DNA of 64,000 nt. Origin: Echinometra lucunter. Its lineage: Eukaryota > Echinodermata > Echinoidea > Camarodonta > Echinometridae. Of the stretch, positions 33,291 to 45,216 are shown in pieces. The stretch is from NCBI GenBank assembly GCA_029962745.1, contig CM057161.1:5817815-5881814 (forward strand), given 5' to 3'. The position numbers and the translations under genes were made by a program. The notes below the pieces were generated by a model. The model was not told where the DNA came from, made no database searches, and was given only the letters and a program-made list of their open reading frames with translations. How positions within the stretch are numbered: position 1 is the stretch's first letter; each line of letters begins with the position of its first letter.

Positions 33291-35790
33291 CGTAAAGAAA
33301 CATTAATTTTGTAATGAAACCATCCAGTTTATATACATGACGTCTAAATTTCAAATGTATATAGTTTGTGTGGAATCAGTTTCACCTGGAAAGTTTGAAG
33401 GTATCTCGTTTTTACTTCATTTGGAAGATCGACAAAATTAGATACAGGACGGAAATTTTGGAAGTTGAAATTGTTTGCATGAATCAAGCATCAATTCAAG
33501 TTAACATCTAAGGCATTCACGTTTATAAGACACTATATCGAGGTTAAAACAAAAAACAAATACATTTTTTGGCTGACTGCTAGATGGCAGCTGCTTTTAT
33601 TAGATATTTAAATGGACTAGAATTTGAAAAAACTCGGGGACAAAATATAATGACGTCTTTTTGTGACCAGTTACGTAAGAGAGGAGATTCATAAGCTAAT
33701 ATGAATGTCTCGTATCAAAGATATGACCTTCTTTGCCTTTCCAATCAAACTGTGCGGAATTTTGATTTTTACATATATATTTCAGATTTTCACCGACACA
33801 GAGCCATTTATTTCAACCAGCTGCACGCCTGAGAATAACACTGTCAGAGGTACTAACAGGGCAGTTGTTTTGGATCGCATCACAACACCACCTCTCTTTA
33901 TGGAAAAATATCCTCTAGTCTTCCACATCGCAAGTCTTGATACGCGACGTTTTTAATCGCTAATTGGTTCTTATTTCCTAGAAACGGGCAGCATGATAAA
34001 AATGGACTAGACACAACCTCAGGGAGCAATGCATCATTCGGGAAAATATTTTCGTGAATTGCGAGATGTCGATATCATTAAAAGGGGTCACGTGCGTTTG
34101 GCCACACAAAAACACGAGAGCCTGGTCTACAGTTGCACGCAACTTGAACAGCCTCTTTGTGATAGGAGTGTTTGTCTGAATTTTCCTCACCTTATCTTTT
34201 CTGTTATTCATTCGTCCTTTTGATCCAGTTAGTTTGCTCCAGGTCTCAGTTTAAATTCAATTTTTGATTATCACTCCTTGATCGATTGATTTATTTGATA
34301 CATAATATTAGCTGTGATGATAAGATTGGAGCATTATCATTTTTTGGTATATGCCAGGAAGTTGAACCTTCGTATCTTTGTCGTCCCTATGGTATCATGG
34401 AGCATCAGTTTAATAGAACGGGCTTATAATTTTAGAAAAGGGCTATATTACCATTCACTAGTTCGGAGGGTGCTTACAGAATCGTACAGTCTTGTAAAGT
34501 CTGAGCTAAAATTGATGCATTTAGCGATAGGATAGTGTATATTATATAATGTCTTGGTTATGTAAAACGTCATAACTTTCAGTCTCTGCAGCTAAATAGC
34601 TACCTTTCAGAGGTAACAGGTCGAGTTTTGCAACATCTTTGTCAGAGGAAAATGTAGCATTGTATAAATGCATTTGCCTCGTGAATCCTGGATCTCTAGG
34701 GTCCTTGCTTCACCCAGTTTCGGTTCTTTGAAACGCATTGGCCTAAGGCGTTTAAAGCCTGTATAAGGATTTTGATGGTATTGACAGAGTTCCAGCTGGT
34801 TTTATAATTTTAATGATGCAGAAAATAATGGAGGTTATGTCCTTTCAATACGGAGATCTAATTCATGATCTCTTGAAAAGGGGACACATGAATAGGCAAA
34901 CTATAATAGACCCAAAGCTCTTATCTCGACATCGCTCTAGGAGCAAATCATCAGAAGATACCAGTTTCAATACAAAATTCCTTTAAAATCCTTTCTTCTT
35001 GAAGTTCCCGAATATCGAAATAGTTTGGACACAGCGCGCTAAATATAAATGTAGCATTTATGAAAGATCATAGATCTTGGGGGAAATCCCGAAATCGAGA
35101 AATCTAAGATTTGAGGGAAAATGAATTCACATGAAGAAGATTAGACCTGATTCAATGGCGCTCCATTAATTAAAGGTTAGAATAAATACATTGTTGAACA
35201 TGTTGCATGTCTCTATGTCTATGTAGGAAAACATTGTTTTGAAACTGTATGTATTTCCTCATCTGAGAAAGGCAAGTGGAGGATCAAGAGTTCTCTAATA
35301 TATGCGACACGCCTGTCAAAAATTTTGCTTGAGGGAAAGGAGGGGGGGGGGGGGGATGGTTAGGCTGCGATCCGCCACTGAAAAAATTACACATTCATCC
35401 TAGGGCAACCAATCGAATGGAAAATGTTTGGTTTTTTTGTGGTCGGTGAACTTTTCTCCTTTCCCGAAGTGCAATAGCAGATGATGATTACAACCTTGCA
35501 CTTGCGGTTTAGCTGGCAATAGCCTCAGCCACACCGCAAAACCACTATTACTCCGATATCAAACCGACCAATGTCGCTATTAGGAGTGATGTAATTATTG
35601 CATTCAGTCTGTCATCCAGCGGGTGTCTGTCTTGACGGTGTGACCTGGGTAACGGGTATCAACTATCGAGCAGAAAAAGGCCGCTGGCTGTGTGAAAGGC
35701 TGGTGGCCACAGACAGTTGCGGAGCGAATGTAATTTGAACGAGTGACGCAAGTTTGCACACATGTCGATTGGCCGAACGGAAACTTTTAG
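33291..35790. other. Unassigned sequence (2.5 kb)
   Basis: Ordinary AT-rich sequence with no supported gene; one G-run near 35340-35354. Confidence 0.4.
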
Positions 35791-35798
35791 CGGTAAAT

Positions 35799-36020
35799 GG
35801 GGGGGGGGGGGGGGGGGGGGGGGGGAAGGGGGAGGGGTGCGGATGTTGAGTTTGGAGGCCAGAGAGAGAGAGAGAGAAAGAGGGAAAACAAACTAGAGAA
35901 AGAGAGAGAGAGAGAGAGATGGAGAGGGGAGAAATAAAATGAATGCCAGAAGAACTTTAGAGAAAGAAGAGAAACACAAAGATAATGATAGACATGGAAG
36001 GGTATGAAAGGTAGGGGAGA
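35799..36020 (+). repeat. Poly-G run (27 nt) and purine-rich tract
   Basis: About 27 consecutive G at 35799-35825, then GGGAGGGG and (GA)n runs to about 35925 and purine-rich sequence to about 36020. The minus-strand ORF at 35787-36032 (Leu/Ser/Pro-rich) is a composition artefact. A G-run this long is error-prone in any sequencing technology. Confidence 0.85.
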
Positions 36021-36035
36021 GAGAAAGATCAAGAA

Positions 36036-36870
36036 CGGTCAAGCAGCATCTGGTAAGCTACCGGACAAAATATGAATACACAAAATACGTTTCCAGACAG
36101 CCATATATGAAATGCATAATGTAAATAATAAAAATTGCGAGCTACAGAGAGCTGCATTTTATCGGATAGGAAATGATACATACCTAGATGACAAAAGCTG
36201 AAGAAAAAAAAAATCCGAAATGTTTTGGTTACCACGGAAAATGCATTTTTTTCCCGTTAAATTGAAAATACAAATTGGAAAGTGAAAAAAGAAAGATAGA
36301 CTGAATAGATTCGTTAAAAAGTGCATTGAAAATGCATTCAAAGCTATTCCAGGAGCAATTTGAGAAACAAATGTCAGTTATTTATTCATGTTATGGTTTG
36401 ATATGATCGGCGCCAAAGCAATCATTTGGATGTCCCTAGGGCCCATGCTGTTAACATGGTAAAGCACGGAGTATTGCACTTTCCACAGTAGCTGCCAATC
36501 CTCAGGTCCAGACTAGTCGAGGAAAACAGAGGCATTAAAGGAGAATGATACCCTGGGGAAAAATCAGTTTTAATGAAAAGAGAGGATAGAGATAAGCTAT
36601 TAAAAAAAGTTCTATATAAAAAATGGTTACGAAATGAGAAAGTTACGAAAGTTTGAAAAGTCTCAACTTACTTTCTATGGTGATCCTCACGTGGACAGTG
36701 TTGCTTCAAAATGGCAGGTTTAGAAGGACAACTCTCCATAATGTTTTGCACACAAAATTTCGTATTTTCCCCATATCTCAAAGTGTAGCTTGTCTTCTTC
36801 TTAGCTCAAGATATATCGTGGAAAAACGCATTTGACACAACATATGTTGAGTTCACAGGTTTCATTCTCT
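36036..36870. other. Unassigned sequence
   Basis: No gene or element recognised. Confidence 0.4.
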
Positions 36871-36884
36871 TTTATGCTAGGTTC

Positions 36885-38031
36885 TAATCTGTACTGCTGT
36901 ATGGAGCTGAGACATGGCCACTGACAGTACAACAAGAAAAAGTTCTTGATGGACTATATACTCGTCTACTGAGAATAGCCCTGAGCGTTTCTGGAAGGAC
37001 CGTGTAAGAAACACAGATCTCTACGCAGGCCTGCCAAAACTGTCTGACAAACTACGTGCTAGAAGGTTGAGGTTAGCAGGGCACAATGTTGTATGGTGGC
37101 CCTGAAGTACGCTCGATGACAGGCCATGTGCGACGCAAACTTCACGACCTAGGCGAGAAATTGGCGATCTCAGTCACCAGTTTCGTGACCCAAGACCTGA
37201 AATTCATGTCCCGGGACCCGAAATTCGTGACCCGAGGCGCGAACTTTGCGACAAGGGTTGCAAACTTCACGCCCTGTAGTCGCGAAATTCGTGATTTGGG
37301 TCCTGAATTTCACTGACTTTGGGTCGCAAACTTTGCGACTTAGGTCGCATATTTGACGACCTAGGGTCGTGAATTTTTTGTACATGTCTGAGCGGCCATG
37401 TGTTGACAGCTGACACAAAGTCACACACGTGCACTACAGACATGCACGTGCTCATCGTATACTACACAGGATATTCACATCCTTCGTACTCGCACCGCTC
37501 AGCCATATAAAAAAAATTCACGACCCTAGGTCGTCAAATATGCGACCTAAGTCGCACAGTTTGCGACCCAAAGTCATGAAATTTAAGACCCAAAGTCACG
37601 AATTTCGCGACTACAAGGCGTGAAGTTTGCAACCCTTGTCGCAAAGTTCGCGCTTCGGGTCACGAATTTCCGGTCCCGGGACATGAATTTCAGGTCGTGG
37701 GTCACGAAATTGGTGACCGAGATCGCCAATTTCTCGTCTAGGTCGTGAAGTTTGCGTCGCACATGGCCTGTCCTCGAGCGTACTTCAGGTTCGTCATCCA
37801 GAACTCCCTCCGAGCCCACTCATTCTTTGGGAGCCATTTCAGGGCAAAAGAGGCAAACGTGGTAGAAAGCAGACTAACTACATCAGCATGTTAAAGAGAG
37901 ACACAGGTCTAGACAGTGTTGGGGAACTCAAGACTGCCAGGCTGGACAGACTGGCTTGGAGGGGATACATTCATGGTGCCCGTGAAGACATTGGCTAATT
38001 CAGCCTATGTTCTCCTCGACCTAGTAGTAGT
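36885..38031 (+). pseudogene. 5'-truncated LINE, RT C-terminal region, with 11-bp target duplication
   Basis: Left part translates LLYGAETWPLTVQQEKVLDG, TRLLRIALSVSW (one frameshift), LPKLSDKLRARRLRLAGH; right part, after an inserted element, LWEPFQGKRGKRGRKQTNY, ISMLKRDTGLDSVGELKTAR, LDRLAWRGYIHGAREDIG and a stop. These are standard C-terminal phrases of invertebrate non-LTR reverse transcriptases. ATGCTAGGTTC flanks it at 36874-36884 and 38032-38042, and the 3' end is a short TAG repeat, as expected of target-primed reverse transcription. Confidence 0.85.
37092..37797. mobile_element. Foldback element B, 21-bp palindromic repeat family
   Basis: Arms of ~300 bp (37092-37385 and 37508-37797) are inverted and share the terminal phrase TGGCCCTGAAGTACGCTCG with element A (the extreme right end has drifted). 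Each arm is a chain of about eleven 21-bp units in perfect register, for example AAATTCATGTCCCGGGACCCG, AAATTCGTGACCCGAGGCGCG and AACTTTGCGACAAGGGTTGCA. A ~120-bp unique centre holds GACATGCACGTGC. It lies inside the LINE reading frame between RLRLAGH and LWEPFQG. Confidence 0.85.
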
Positions 38032-38352
38032 ATGCTAGGTTCCCACTGCCGATACGATCAACTCGACTGTCCCAATCTCTCAAAACCTAGTCTGCAAAAA
38101 CAGACATAATTATGACACCTGAACACAATTCCATGAGGCTGTGAATGAGCCTACCCATGGCAGTCTCTATTACAGTCAAATAATTTGAAACCGCAAGTGA
38201 CTTGCCATAACTAGGCTCATTCAGGGCTTCATGGAATTGTTGTATTCAAGTGTGAAAATAATGTCTGTTTTTGCAGACTAGGTTTTGAGAGATCGGGACA
38301 ATCGAGTTGATCGGATCGGCAGTGGGAACCCACCATTAAGGTCACGAGAGAC

Positions 38353-38354
<2 letters not shown>

Positions 38355-38388
<34 letters not shown>
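38355..38388 (+). repeat. (GA)n microsatellite (copy 2 at 51587-51622)
   Basis: A perfect GA repeat; copy 2 is slightly longer. Confidence 0.9.
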
Positions 38389-38389
<1 letters not shown>

Positions 38390-38390
<1 letters not shown>

Positions 38391-40870
38391 ACGAACGTAG
38401 TAGTTTTGTTCCAAAACATGGTACGTGGTATGTTCATAGATTCATAACGGTGAATAGTTTATTATAATTCCATCTGGATTTTTTCAAATTGAAAGACTAA
38501 GGAAGGGTTTAATTTTTCAAGAAAATATACATGATGCTCATTGAACATGCTGAATAGAGACTTTGCAGAAGCATCTTGAAATTTGGCAAAGTGTCTAACG
38601 GGGAGTGAGAAGGGGATGGGGGATGGGGTCCAACATTGGAAATCATCAACGCTAGGTTAAAAAAAAGGTCGGGTGCCCAGGCCTTCTCAATCCCTCTTCA
38701 ACGAGCCCTAAAATGTCGTTGACATAAGCTGCATCTATATTTTGAACCTATCCCATCCCATGGGATACTCGAGGCATCAACAAAGTACTGCTACGCTATT
38801 ACCTTGACTTATTCTAAGCTGCCTGATGGCTCTTGAAGCGTTCAAGGAGATATTGCTTACCAGGTACGTTTGTACTTACCTTGCGAAGTGTGACAAATGT
38901 AGATTAATCAGATAACGTCTGGAAAGTCGCGGACACCAATGCCTCGGCTAAATCTTGAAAGAGAAACCTTTCTTTGATGAACAGTCCTGGGTTGTAGCAC
39001 TGGACCACGACTCCTCATTCGGAAGCGCCCAATGCGTAAGACGCCATTAATCGTGAAAAAGGGGCTTACCGGCCAACTTCGGTGTTAAGAAGTAAGCAAA
39101 TCATACGCCAGTGTGCTCAGATTCCCAACGTAATAGTCTGTTTAACGATATTATCTTCCGACCACCTAATCTGTCAAAATACCGAACAGAAAGAAAGAAA
39201 TAGATGACTCCTTACAGCGATTGATGGTAAGAGGGACGCTCCATCGTTCTTATGACCGGGAAAGTAATTTATTGTCACTTTTTACACTGTTTCTTGGTTG
39301 AATTTATAACAGATGTGTTTAATTTGTCTAATTTGATATTTTTAGTTCTGGAATGGTCTTGTAAGCACGAAGAAACAACAATAAAGAGGAAAACAATGCT
39401 TCACAAAAAACCCCCAAAGATTTGCAAAATATCGGACTGATAATAAAAGTTCTTAAAAGGACGAGACAATCGTACAGCAGTCATATGATTCATCTTAAAC
39501 TCTACATTAGAAATGTTTTACTTTCTATTTACAAGAAACGCAGATGCTAATAGTTTTCGTCAAAGAGGTACATGGCGGACTTGGTTGTGTCAACAATTAT
39601 TTTCTAGGTCCTCACTGAAAAAACCGTCTAGCGTTAAAAATGACCCCCAAACTTTCACTTTTAAAAGCAATATTTATGTCTGATAAGATTTCATGACAAA
39701 TATGTTTATCTATAATCCCTCTTTTTTTTTTATTTTTTTTTTTACTTATCTTTTAAAAGTCTTTAATATCTTAAACTTTACAGTTCATTCTTCGATTTAA
39801 ATTCTTTAAAAAGAAAATCACTTGTGGAAAGCTTGTGGAGCTTGAAGAGTTGAAAACCTGCAAATAAGGCAATAGAGAGTAGGCCCGATGCCTGGGATCT
39901 GTTCCTTCCATTGCCATCATCAATGCTATTTCTGTACATCTCATTGTGAAGTGCAAACCACGATCCACGCCAATTGGTTTTTCTGAGAGGTCTGAAGATT
40001 TATCATAGCACCACATGCCCACAGGCAGTCCTGTCTGAAGTGTCTATTGGTTTTTCATATCCGGAGCGCAAATGAGCCTTTCACGGTCCCACTGGGTAAT
40101 TTTCTTGTCTGGGGTATCTTCCGGTGCTCTAACCAAGATTGCCGTCCCCCGGTGTCTAAGTGCTTCTTAATCGCTCCGGGCCTTTGTCCAGGCTAATATT
40201 TGTTTACATATTAGATTCATGCTGTTATTCCAATCTATGATTAAGTGGAGCTGACACATTATGTTTCCTTTTGAGGCATCTTTCTATTTTTATTTCATTT
40301 GCCCTGTTTATGAAAGTGATTAATTGCTGCCAGTTTTACTGGCATATTACTGAATAGAAAAAAAAAGTATTGATTCCCGAAGTTATCTGGGTAAGAGCGC
40401 CTCGTGAACGAGATGGTAATTTCTTACGAAGGGGTGTCAGTACTTATTTTCCGAAAAGCGATGAAAGTGTAGAACCAAGCTTTATTCTTTGCAGCGATAT
40501 ATGCGAACAATGTAGGAAAATGACAGAACCGATTTAATAAATTGAACACATTTTCTCAAGTAACACAAACATCATAACATGAGCTGGAGAACACGGACTT
40601 AACCAGTCTTTATACTTAGACCCCAATATTAGAATAGACAAAATAGGGTTTCATGCTGGAAATGATATAATAAGCTTTCATTTGCATTACTGCTCCAGAA
40701 AGGGACACAGTGGGACTAACAGCTCTACGCTCATAATTTTAATCTGCTGAGGTTTGAAAATAAGTTTTAATTTCTTCCTCGTTTCAGATTTTCCCTAAAG
40801 GACTACTTAAAATGGTTCAAGATTCGCCGAAGCAGTGTTGCCGAACAACAAGGATTATGGGCTATACATT
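38390..40870. other. Unassigned sequence of copy 1 (copy 2: 51623-54082)
   Basis: No known element. It includes the candidate exon-like ORF at 39771-40022. Copy 1 has 17 extra bases near 38650-38666. Confidence 0.4.
39771..40022 (-). CDS. Exon-like ORF of unknown function (copy 2 at 52986-53237)
   Basis: An 83-residue frame, open back to a TAG just upstream, with balanced composition (for example GVDRGLHFTMRCTEIALMMA). About 380 bp around it is free of indels between the two copies while neighbouring sequence has several. I recognise no family; a chance ORF is at least as likely, and there is no clear splice context. Confidence 0.15.
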   Translation of the reverse strand: MGMWCYDKSSDLSEKPIGVDRGLHFTMRCTEIALMMAMEGTDPRHRAYSLLPYLQVFNSSSSTSFPQVIFFLKNLNRRMNCKV

Positions 40871-41145
40871 GGCGTAAATCCGGGGGGGGGGGGGGAATGG
40901 GGGTGATATATCCCCCCCACTTTTCCTAGGGGGTGTGTACAAACATCCCCCCTCATTTTAAGAAAAAATAAATGATATTGTAATAATCAGTTGGTGATTT
41001 TTTTTTTATAAAAATGTCATTAAAGACGGTCATATCGTGGAATTTTTATTTGAAACACTCTTAAAAACCATAAAAGTGGTCATTTTTCGCTCACTCGCTC
41101 GCAAAATAATAATATAATGTGTGTGGGGGTCTGCGAGGGGTAAAT

Positions 41146-41177
<32 letters not shown>

Positions 41178-41255
41178 ATACTCAAGTGTGAGTTCACGGA
41201 AAAAATTGGCAAAAAAAGGTGATCATCCCTTCACTCCTCAAAACGGATTAACGCC
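40871..41255. mobile_element. GGCGTAAATCC-family MITE, copy 1
   Basis: GGCGTAAATCC at the left and GGATTAACGCC at the right are inverted ends of a 385-bp element. Inside are a G-run of about 14, CCCCCC blocks, one unit equivalent to the 83-bp minisatellite of 4915-5360 (CGCTCACTCGCTCGC core) and a (GT)n at about 41151-41178. Non-coding. Confidence 0.75.
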
Positions 41256-41725
41256 GGTGGGGCTATATCATGTACATGTATATGTAGAACTGCGGTAAAT
41301 TGTAAGATACAACGTAGTTGCTGATCATTCTTTTGAACAATGATATGGTGCACCCCTTTTCTAATACATGAACACGATCTGAATATTTATAACGAATGAG
41401 CCTCTTTTTGCCAAGCTGCTCAAAACCGCAAACATCTTAAAAAACGACTTAGACACTACTGAATTTCTTTTTCCCTCAAAAAGTTAATCAACTCGATCTC
41501 ACAAACTTTTGAGAAATCAACCGATTTCATCACTCCAATGTATATCCCACAGAAATCATATACCGATTTCGTAATACGTATTCTTGAACAGTTCTAGCAT
41601 TTCAAACATGTCAAATGGCGGTAGACAAGGCTGTTGAAGTCGTATTTTATTTTTTTAATAATCGTATTTATCGCAAATTCATCATGCTCATGGCTCATCT
41701 GAACGTGGACTAAAGCATTACTTCA

Positions 41726-41885
41726 GGGGAGCGTTTCATAAACATTTGTTGTCTGACAAGTTGTCAGATCTGACAACTTTCCTTGATTTTGATTGGCTGA
41801 GAAGCATCATTACTATGGTAACTGTCGGATAAAACAGACTTTGTCGGATAAAACATCCGACAAGTCCTTTCATGAAACGCTCCCC
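41726..41885. mobile_element. MITE with GGGGAGCGTTTCAT ends, copy 1
   Basis: A 160-bp element: the left end GGGGAGCGTTTCATAAAC and right end CATGAAACGCTCCCC are inverted, with TCTGACAAG and TCCGACAAG blocks inside. It is 37 bp longer than the same element in copy 2. Confidence 0.85.
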
Positions 41886-43590
41886 AGGATGTTCAGTATT
41901 TCCAAAGAAAGCTGGAAACCTAAAGATTCAAGTGCATGTACGGGTGAATCATTGAAATTTGTAACACTGTGGGTTTAAGCAGCTCTTTAAGGTTTAATAT
42001 TTGAAAATCTCAGCCGTATTATTTCCTGGAAACTTAAGATCCTTTCCTTTTTTTATATAAAGACACTGCTCTTTGACCGTCACTTTTTATTCCAAGCGCC
42101 GCAAGATTAAAATCCTTTAATGACCTTGGTATTTAGCGAGCAAACTGCTCCTCCAAGAAGCTTTCAATCAATAAGGATACTTTGAAACATGATCGTCTGA
42201 GGGCGTGATTAATTACCTGGTGAAAGAGTTGCTTGGTCTACTTGAAACGTCTAACCAAGATTGCTTGCTAGTCAAAACATAAGTGTTTTGGACCTTGTCT
42301 ATACGAATGTTTTTGACCTAGAACTCACGGTAGCAGTAGTATAGCAGAGGTAGTAGTGCTGGTGAGAGTAGTAGTAGTAGTAGTAGCAGCAGAAGTAAAA
42401 GGTTACAAGCAGTACACCTCAGTAGATTACACCGAACAGGGTTTCCTTTTTATGACGCTATACATGTAGCTGTCTCGTTCTTGATACCGCATGCCTCCTT
42501 TCTCATCAGTAAAGCGTACTCAGTGCCACACTGTATGGACAGCGAAATGTCATTTCATTTGGCTGTCCACCCACTGGAAATCTAGGTGTAATATGAAACT
42601 AGGCGAGAGGTCTCCTATATCTTGAAAAAAGGGAAAAATCAAAATAAATAACAAACAAATAAGATTTGGGGAGTCAGTCTCAACAGGCAATCCGTTTAGG
42701 CCATTCATGTTCACATATGAAGATGAAAAGACGTTGGTAATACTTAAGGCAAACTTCAACTGAAATGTTCTCTGTACATGTCCTTGGTGAGTGAATATTC
42801 AAGACTGGAGGATTTCAGTAACACCATGTGGTAATCTTTAATAGTAAAAGGCTGTTGACATTTGTTTTTCCCAAAACATCCAACTTTTGATAAATAAATT
42901 ATTGATAGAGAATGAAAATAAATAAAAGTAAGGAAAGATAATGGTGGAATTAATTTTGTAAGAACATTTCCACAATACTATTTTTTGACTTTCATTTTCA
43001 GTGTTTGAGGTAAATCAAGGTGAAATACAAAAAAAAAAAAAAAAAAATGTGGAAAGAAGAGTGACTGATGTCAGAAAATTTGTAAGCAATTCTAGAAAGT
43101 TTGAAGAAGTTAGTTCTGAAAAGGCCTGTTGGTATTTCTCCAGTCAAAGGGGTAGTTCTGAAAAGAGGCTTTGGACTTCTTTCGGTAAAGCAGTATATCT
43201 GTTTCGACGCGTTTCGAACAGTATGCGCTGTTCATCATCGGGATATAAACCCTCTATTCCTGTAAACGTCCTACAGGTGGGCTCTTTTGGTAAAAGCATA
43301 GCTATATCATCAGGCTAAGGCTTCCACGTGGTGAATACCGAAAGCCTATAATTTTGAAAGTTTCAACAGTGCACCTATGCTTACCGATCCGAAAGTTGAC
43401 TTCAAGTACTTAATACTCATCCTAATTAGCACCTTATTTAGGTTTGAGAAAATATAATAAGTATTTTGCTCTTGTCCAGGAGAGAAGTTTGGTATATTTT
43501 CCGGAACTCTTTATCTTTTCACTGATATAAAGTCATGAACGTTAAAGTTATAAAGTAACACCTACCAGCCTACGTAAAATACCGGAATAG
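41886..43590. other. Unassigned sequence of copy 1 (copy 2: 55058-56750)
   Basis: Holds an AGT/TAG repeat at 42340-42395 and an A-run at 43029-43048. The 69-residue minus ORF at 42550-42759 is identical in copy 2 but unrecognised. The frame at 43001-43318 contains two partial repeats of GTTCTGAAAAGG and the hairpin motif described under findings (43194-43247). Confidence 0.4.
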
Positions 43591-44824
43591 TCGGTTTGAC
43601 AGTCCTATTTAACTAACAGTGTAACCTAGAAAAGTTCTTTCCGTTGAAGTTTTTTGGCTGATTTATAATCCTAAGTGGTCTATGAACATTTTCAGCTTGG
43701 TTGCCTAAACAGCAACTTTGAGCAATTTGCATAATTTGCATAAATCTGTATTACAGCGCAAAGACAACCTGCACAGAATGTTCAAACTGAATTACGTGCT
43801 AATTGTGTATGTGCGCTGATACGGAACTACGAGATATGGATGCACATCCAATTAATTAGGGGTTTGTGAGACATGGAAATCATTTCAGTGTTATTTTTAC
43901 AATTAAAAATCACGCTTTTGTACTAAGAATCATGTTGATATCAACTTGATATCTATAAACAACTGTGATTGTACTTTTTTGCACCTAGAATGAGAGTAGG
44001 CCTGCTCCTAATGAACAGGTATTAATGTGCGCTAGCAGGTTGGCAGCCTTCTTGTATTGTTTTAGTTCCTTTTGGGGTACCTCTTCGTGTAATGTTGGCC
44101 GTATGGATTAAATCAACGTTATTTCAACACCCTAACACCACAAATATGTTTCCAATTCAATTGTAAATTTCAAAAACATGTTTTTTCTAAAATATGATAC
44201 GATTGTTGCAGTCATATAAGGTGCATAATTATGGGCATATGTATCTATTCAATTATAAGACTTTGTATTTTTTTTAAAGCTAGAGCCCAAATATTTTCAA
44301 CCATTGATATGTGCTTCTGTGCGTGAACGCTACTTAAGCCCGTTTTTTCAAAGGATGGGCCTAAACGAAGGATATTTACCGCTGTTAGTACCATTCTTAA
44401 TGATTGTAAGACTAAGGTTTAAATCATTTAAATAACGAAGTTGACATTTCCTTGATTTTCAGTACTAAACCCTGACCTGTAATTGCAAAAATATGTTAAA
44501 ACTTTATTCTACATCCCTACAAAACACATCAGTGTACCCCGTTTCGTTTTATCAAAGGCTGAATTCACAAGATTGACAACGCTATTAAAGTTCCGTAACA
44601 CCACACATACACAATTAGTACGTAGATAAGTTTACACAATCTGTGTAAGTTATCTTGGGTGGCATATCCTGTATCCATACAGATTTATTCAAATTATGCA
44701 AATTGCTCAAGGTTGCTGTTTGGGCAACCAAGTTGAAAATATTCATAAACCACATAGGAGCCTAAATCAATGAAAAAACTTCAACGGAAAGAACCTTTCT
44801 AGGCTTGTAAATTGTCAAACCGAC
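43591..44824. mobile_element. 1.2-kb foldback-type element with ~250-bp inverted arms, copy 1
   Basis: The left arm (from TCGGTTTGACAG, through TTCTTTCCGTTGAAGTTTTT, CAGCAACTTTGAGCAATTTG, and GCTAATTGTGTATGTG) is repeated in inverse at about 44570-44824 (CACATACACAATTAGTACG, CAAATTGCTCAAGGTTGCTG, AAACTTCAACGGAAAGAA). No ORF inside. The ends are fuzzy and no target duplication is set. Confidence 0.7.
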
Positions 44825-45216
44825 CAGAATGCTTAATGTTCTTGCAGGCACTTATCTGTCAGTTGCGTGGTTGATTTGCTTTTGTGGCTGCAGCTGATGG
44901 TGGGGCGGGTAAATACCGTGCAAGAATGGCAATCTTTCGTGCACCAGCTACATAGCATTGCGTGTCTCTCCTTTTGCTTCTGTTTATTTTTTCAACAACG
45001 ATAACAATAGCAAAAAGGGACATTAAAGTGCTTTTCTCTCGCAATGTACCGCATGGAGGTTGAGAAAGCTTAGCGACTTATTTCTTCCGGGGTTTCCTGT
45101 CCATGGGGCCGGTCCACGCACCAGAGTCAAATCGTCGTTCCTTCTTCACCCTCTCTGTCTTCTGCCTCCCTCTTCATCTTGTGTTGATTAAAGTCACGTG
45201 TACGTTCAGACACCAT

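Larger units (their letters stand above)
36880..38333. mobile_element. Palindromic MITE (GGTTCCCACTGCC ends), split by a LINE
   Basis: The main body is 38043-38333: the left arm CCACTGCCGATACGATCAAC continues through AAAACCTAGTCTGC; the right arm is its inverse and ends GGCAGTGGGAACC, with similarity extending ~120 bp inward (CAATTCCATGA blocks). The first five bases GGTTC belong at 36880-36884; the LINE inserted immediately after them. The second allele-like copy starts inside the right arm at 51501. Confidence 0.75.
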
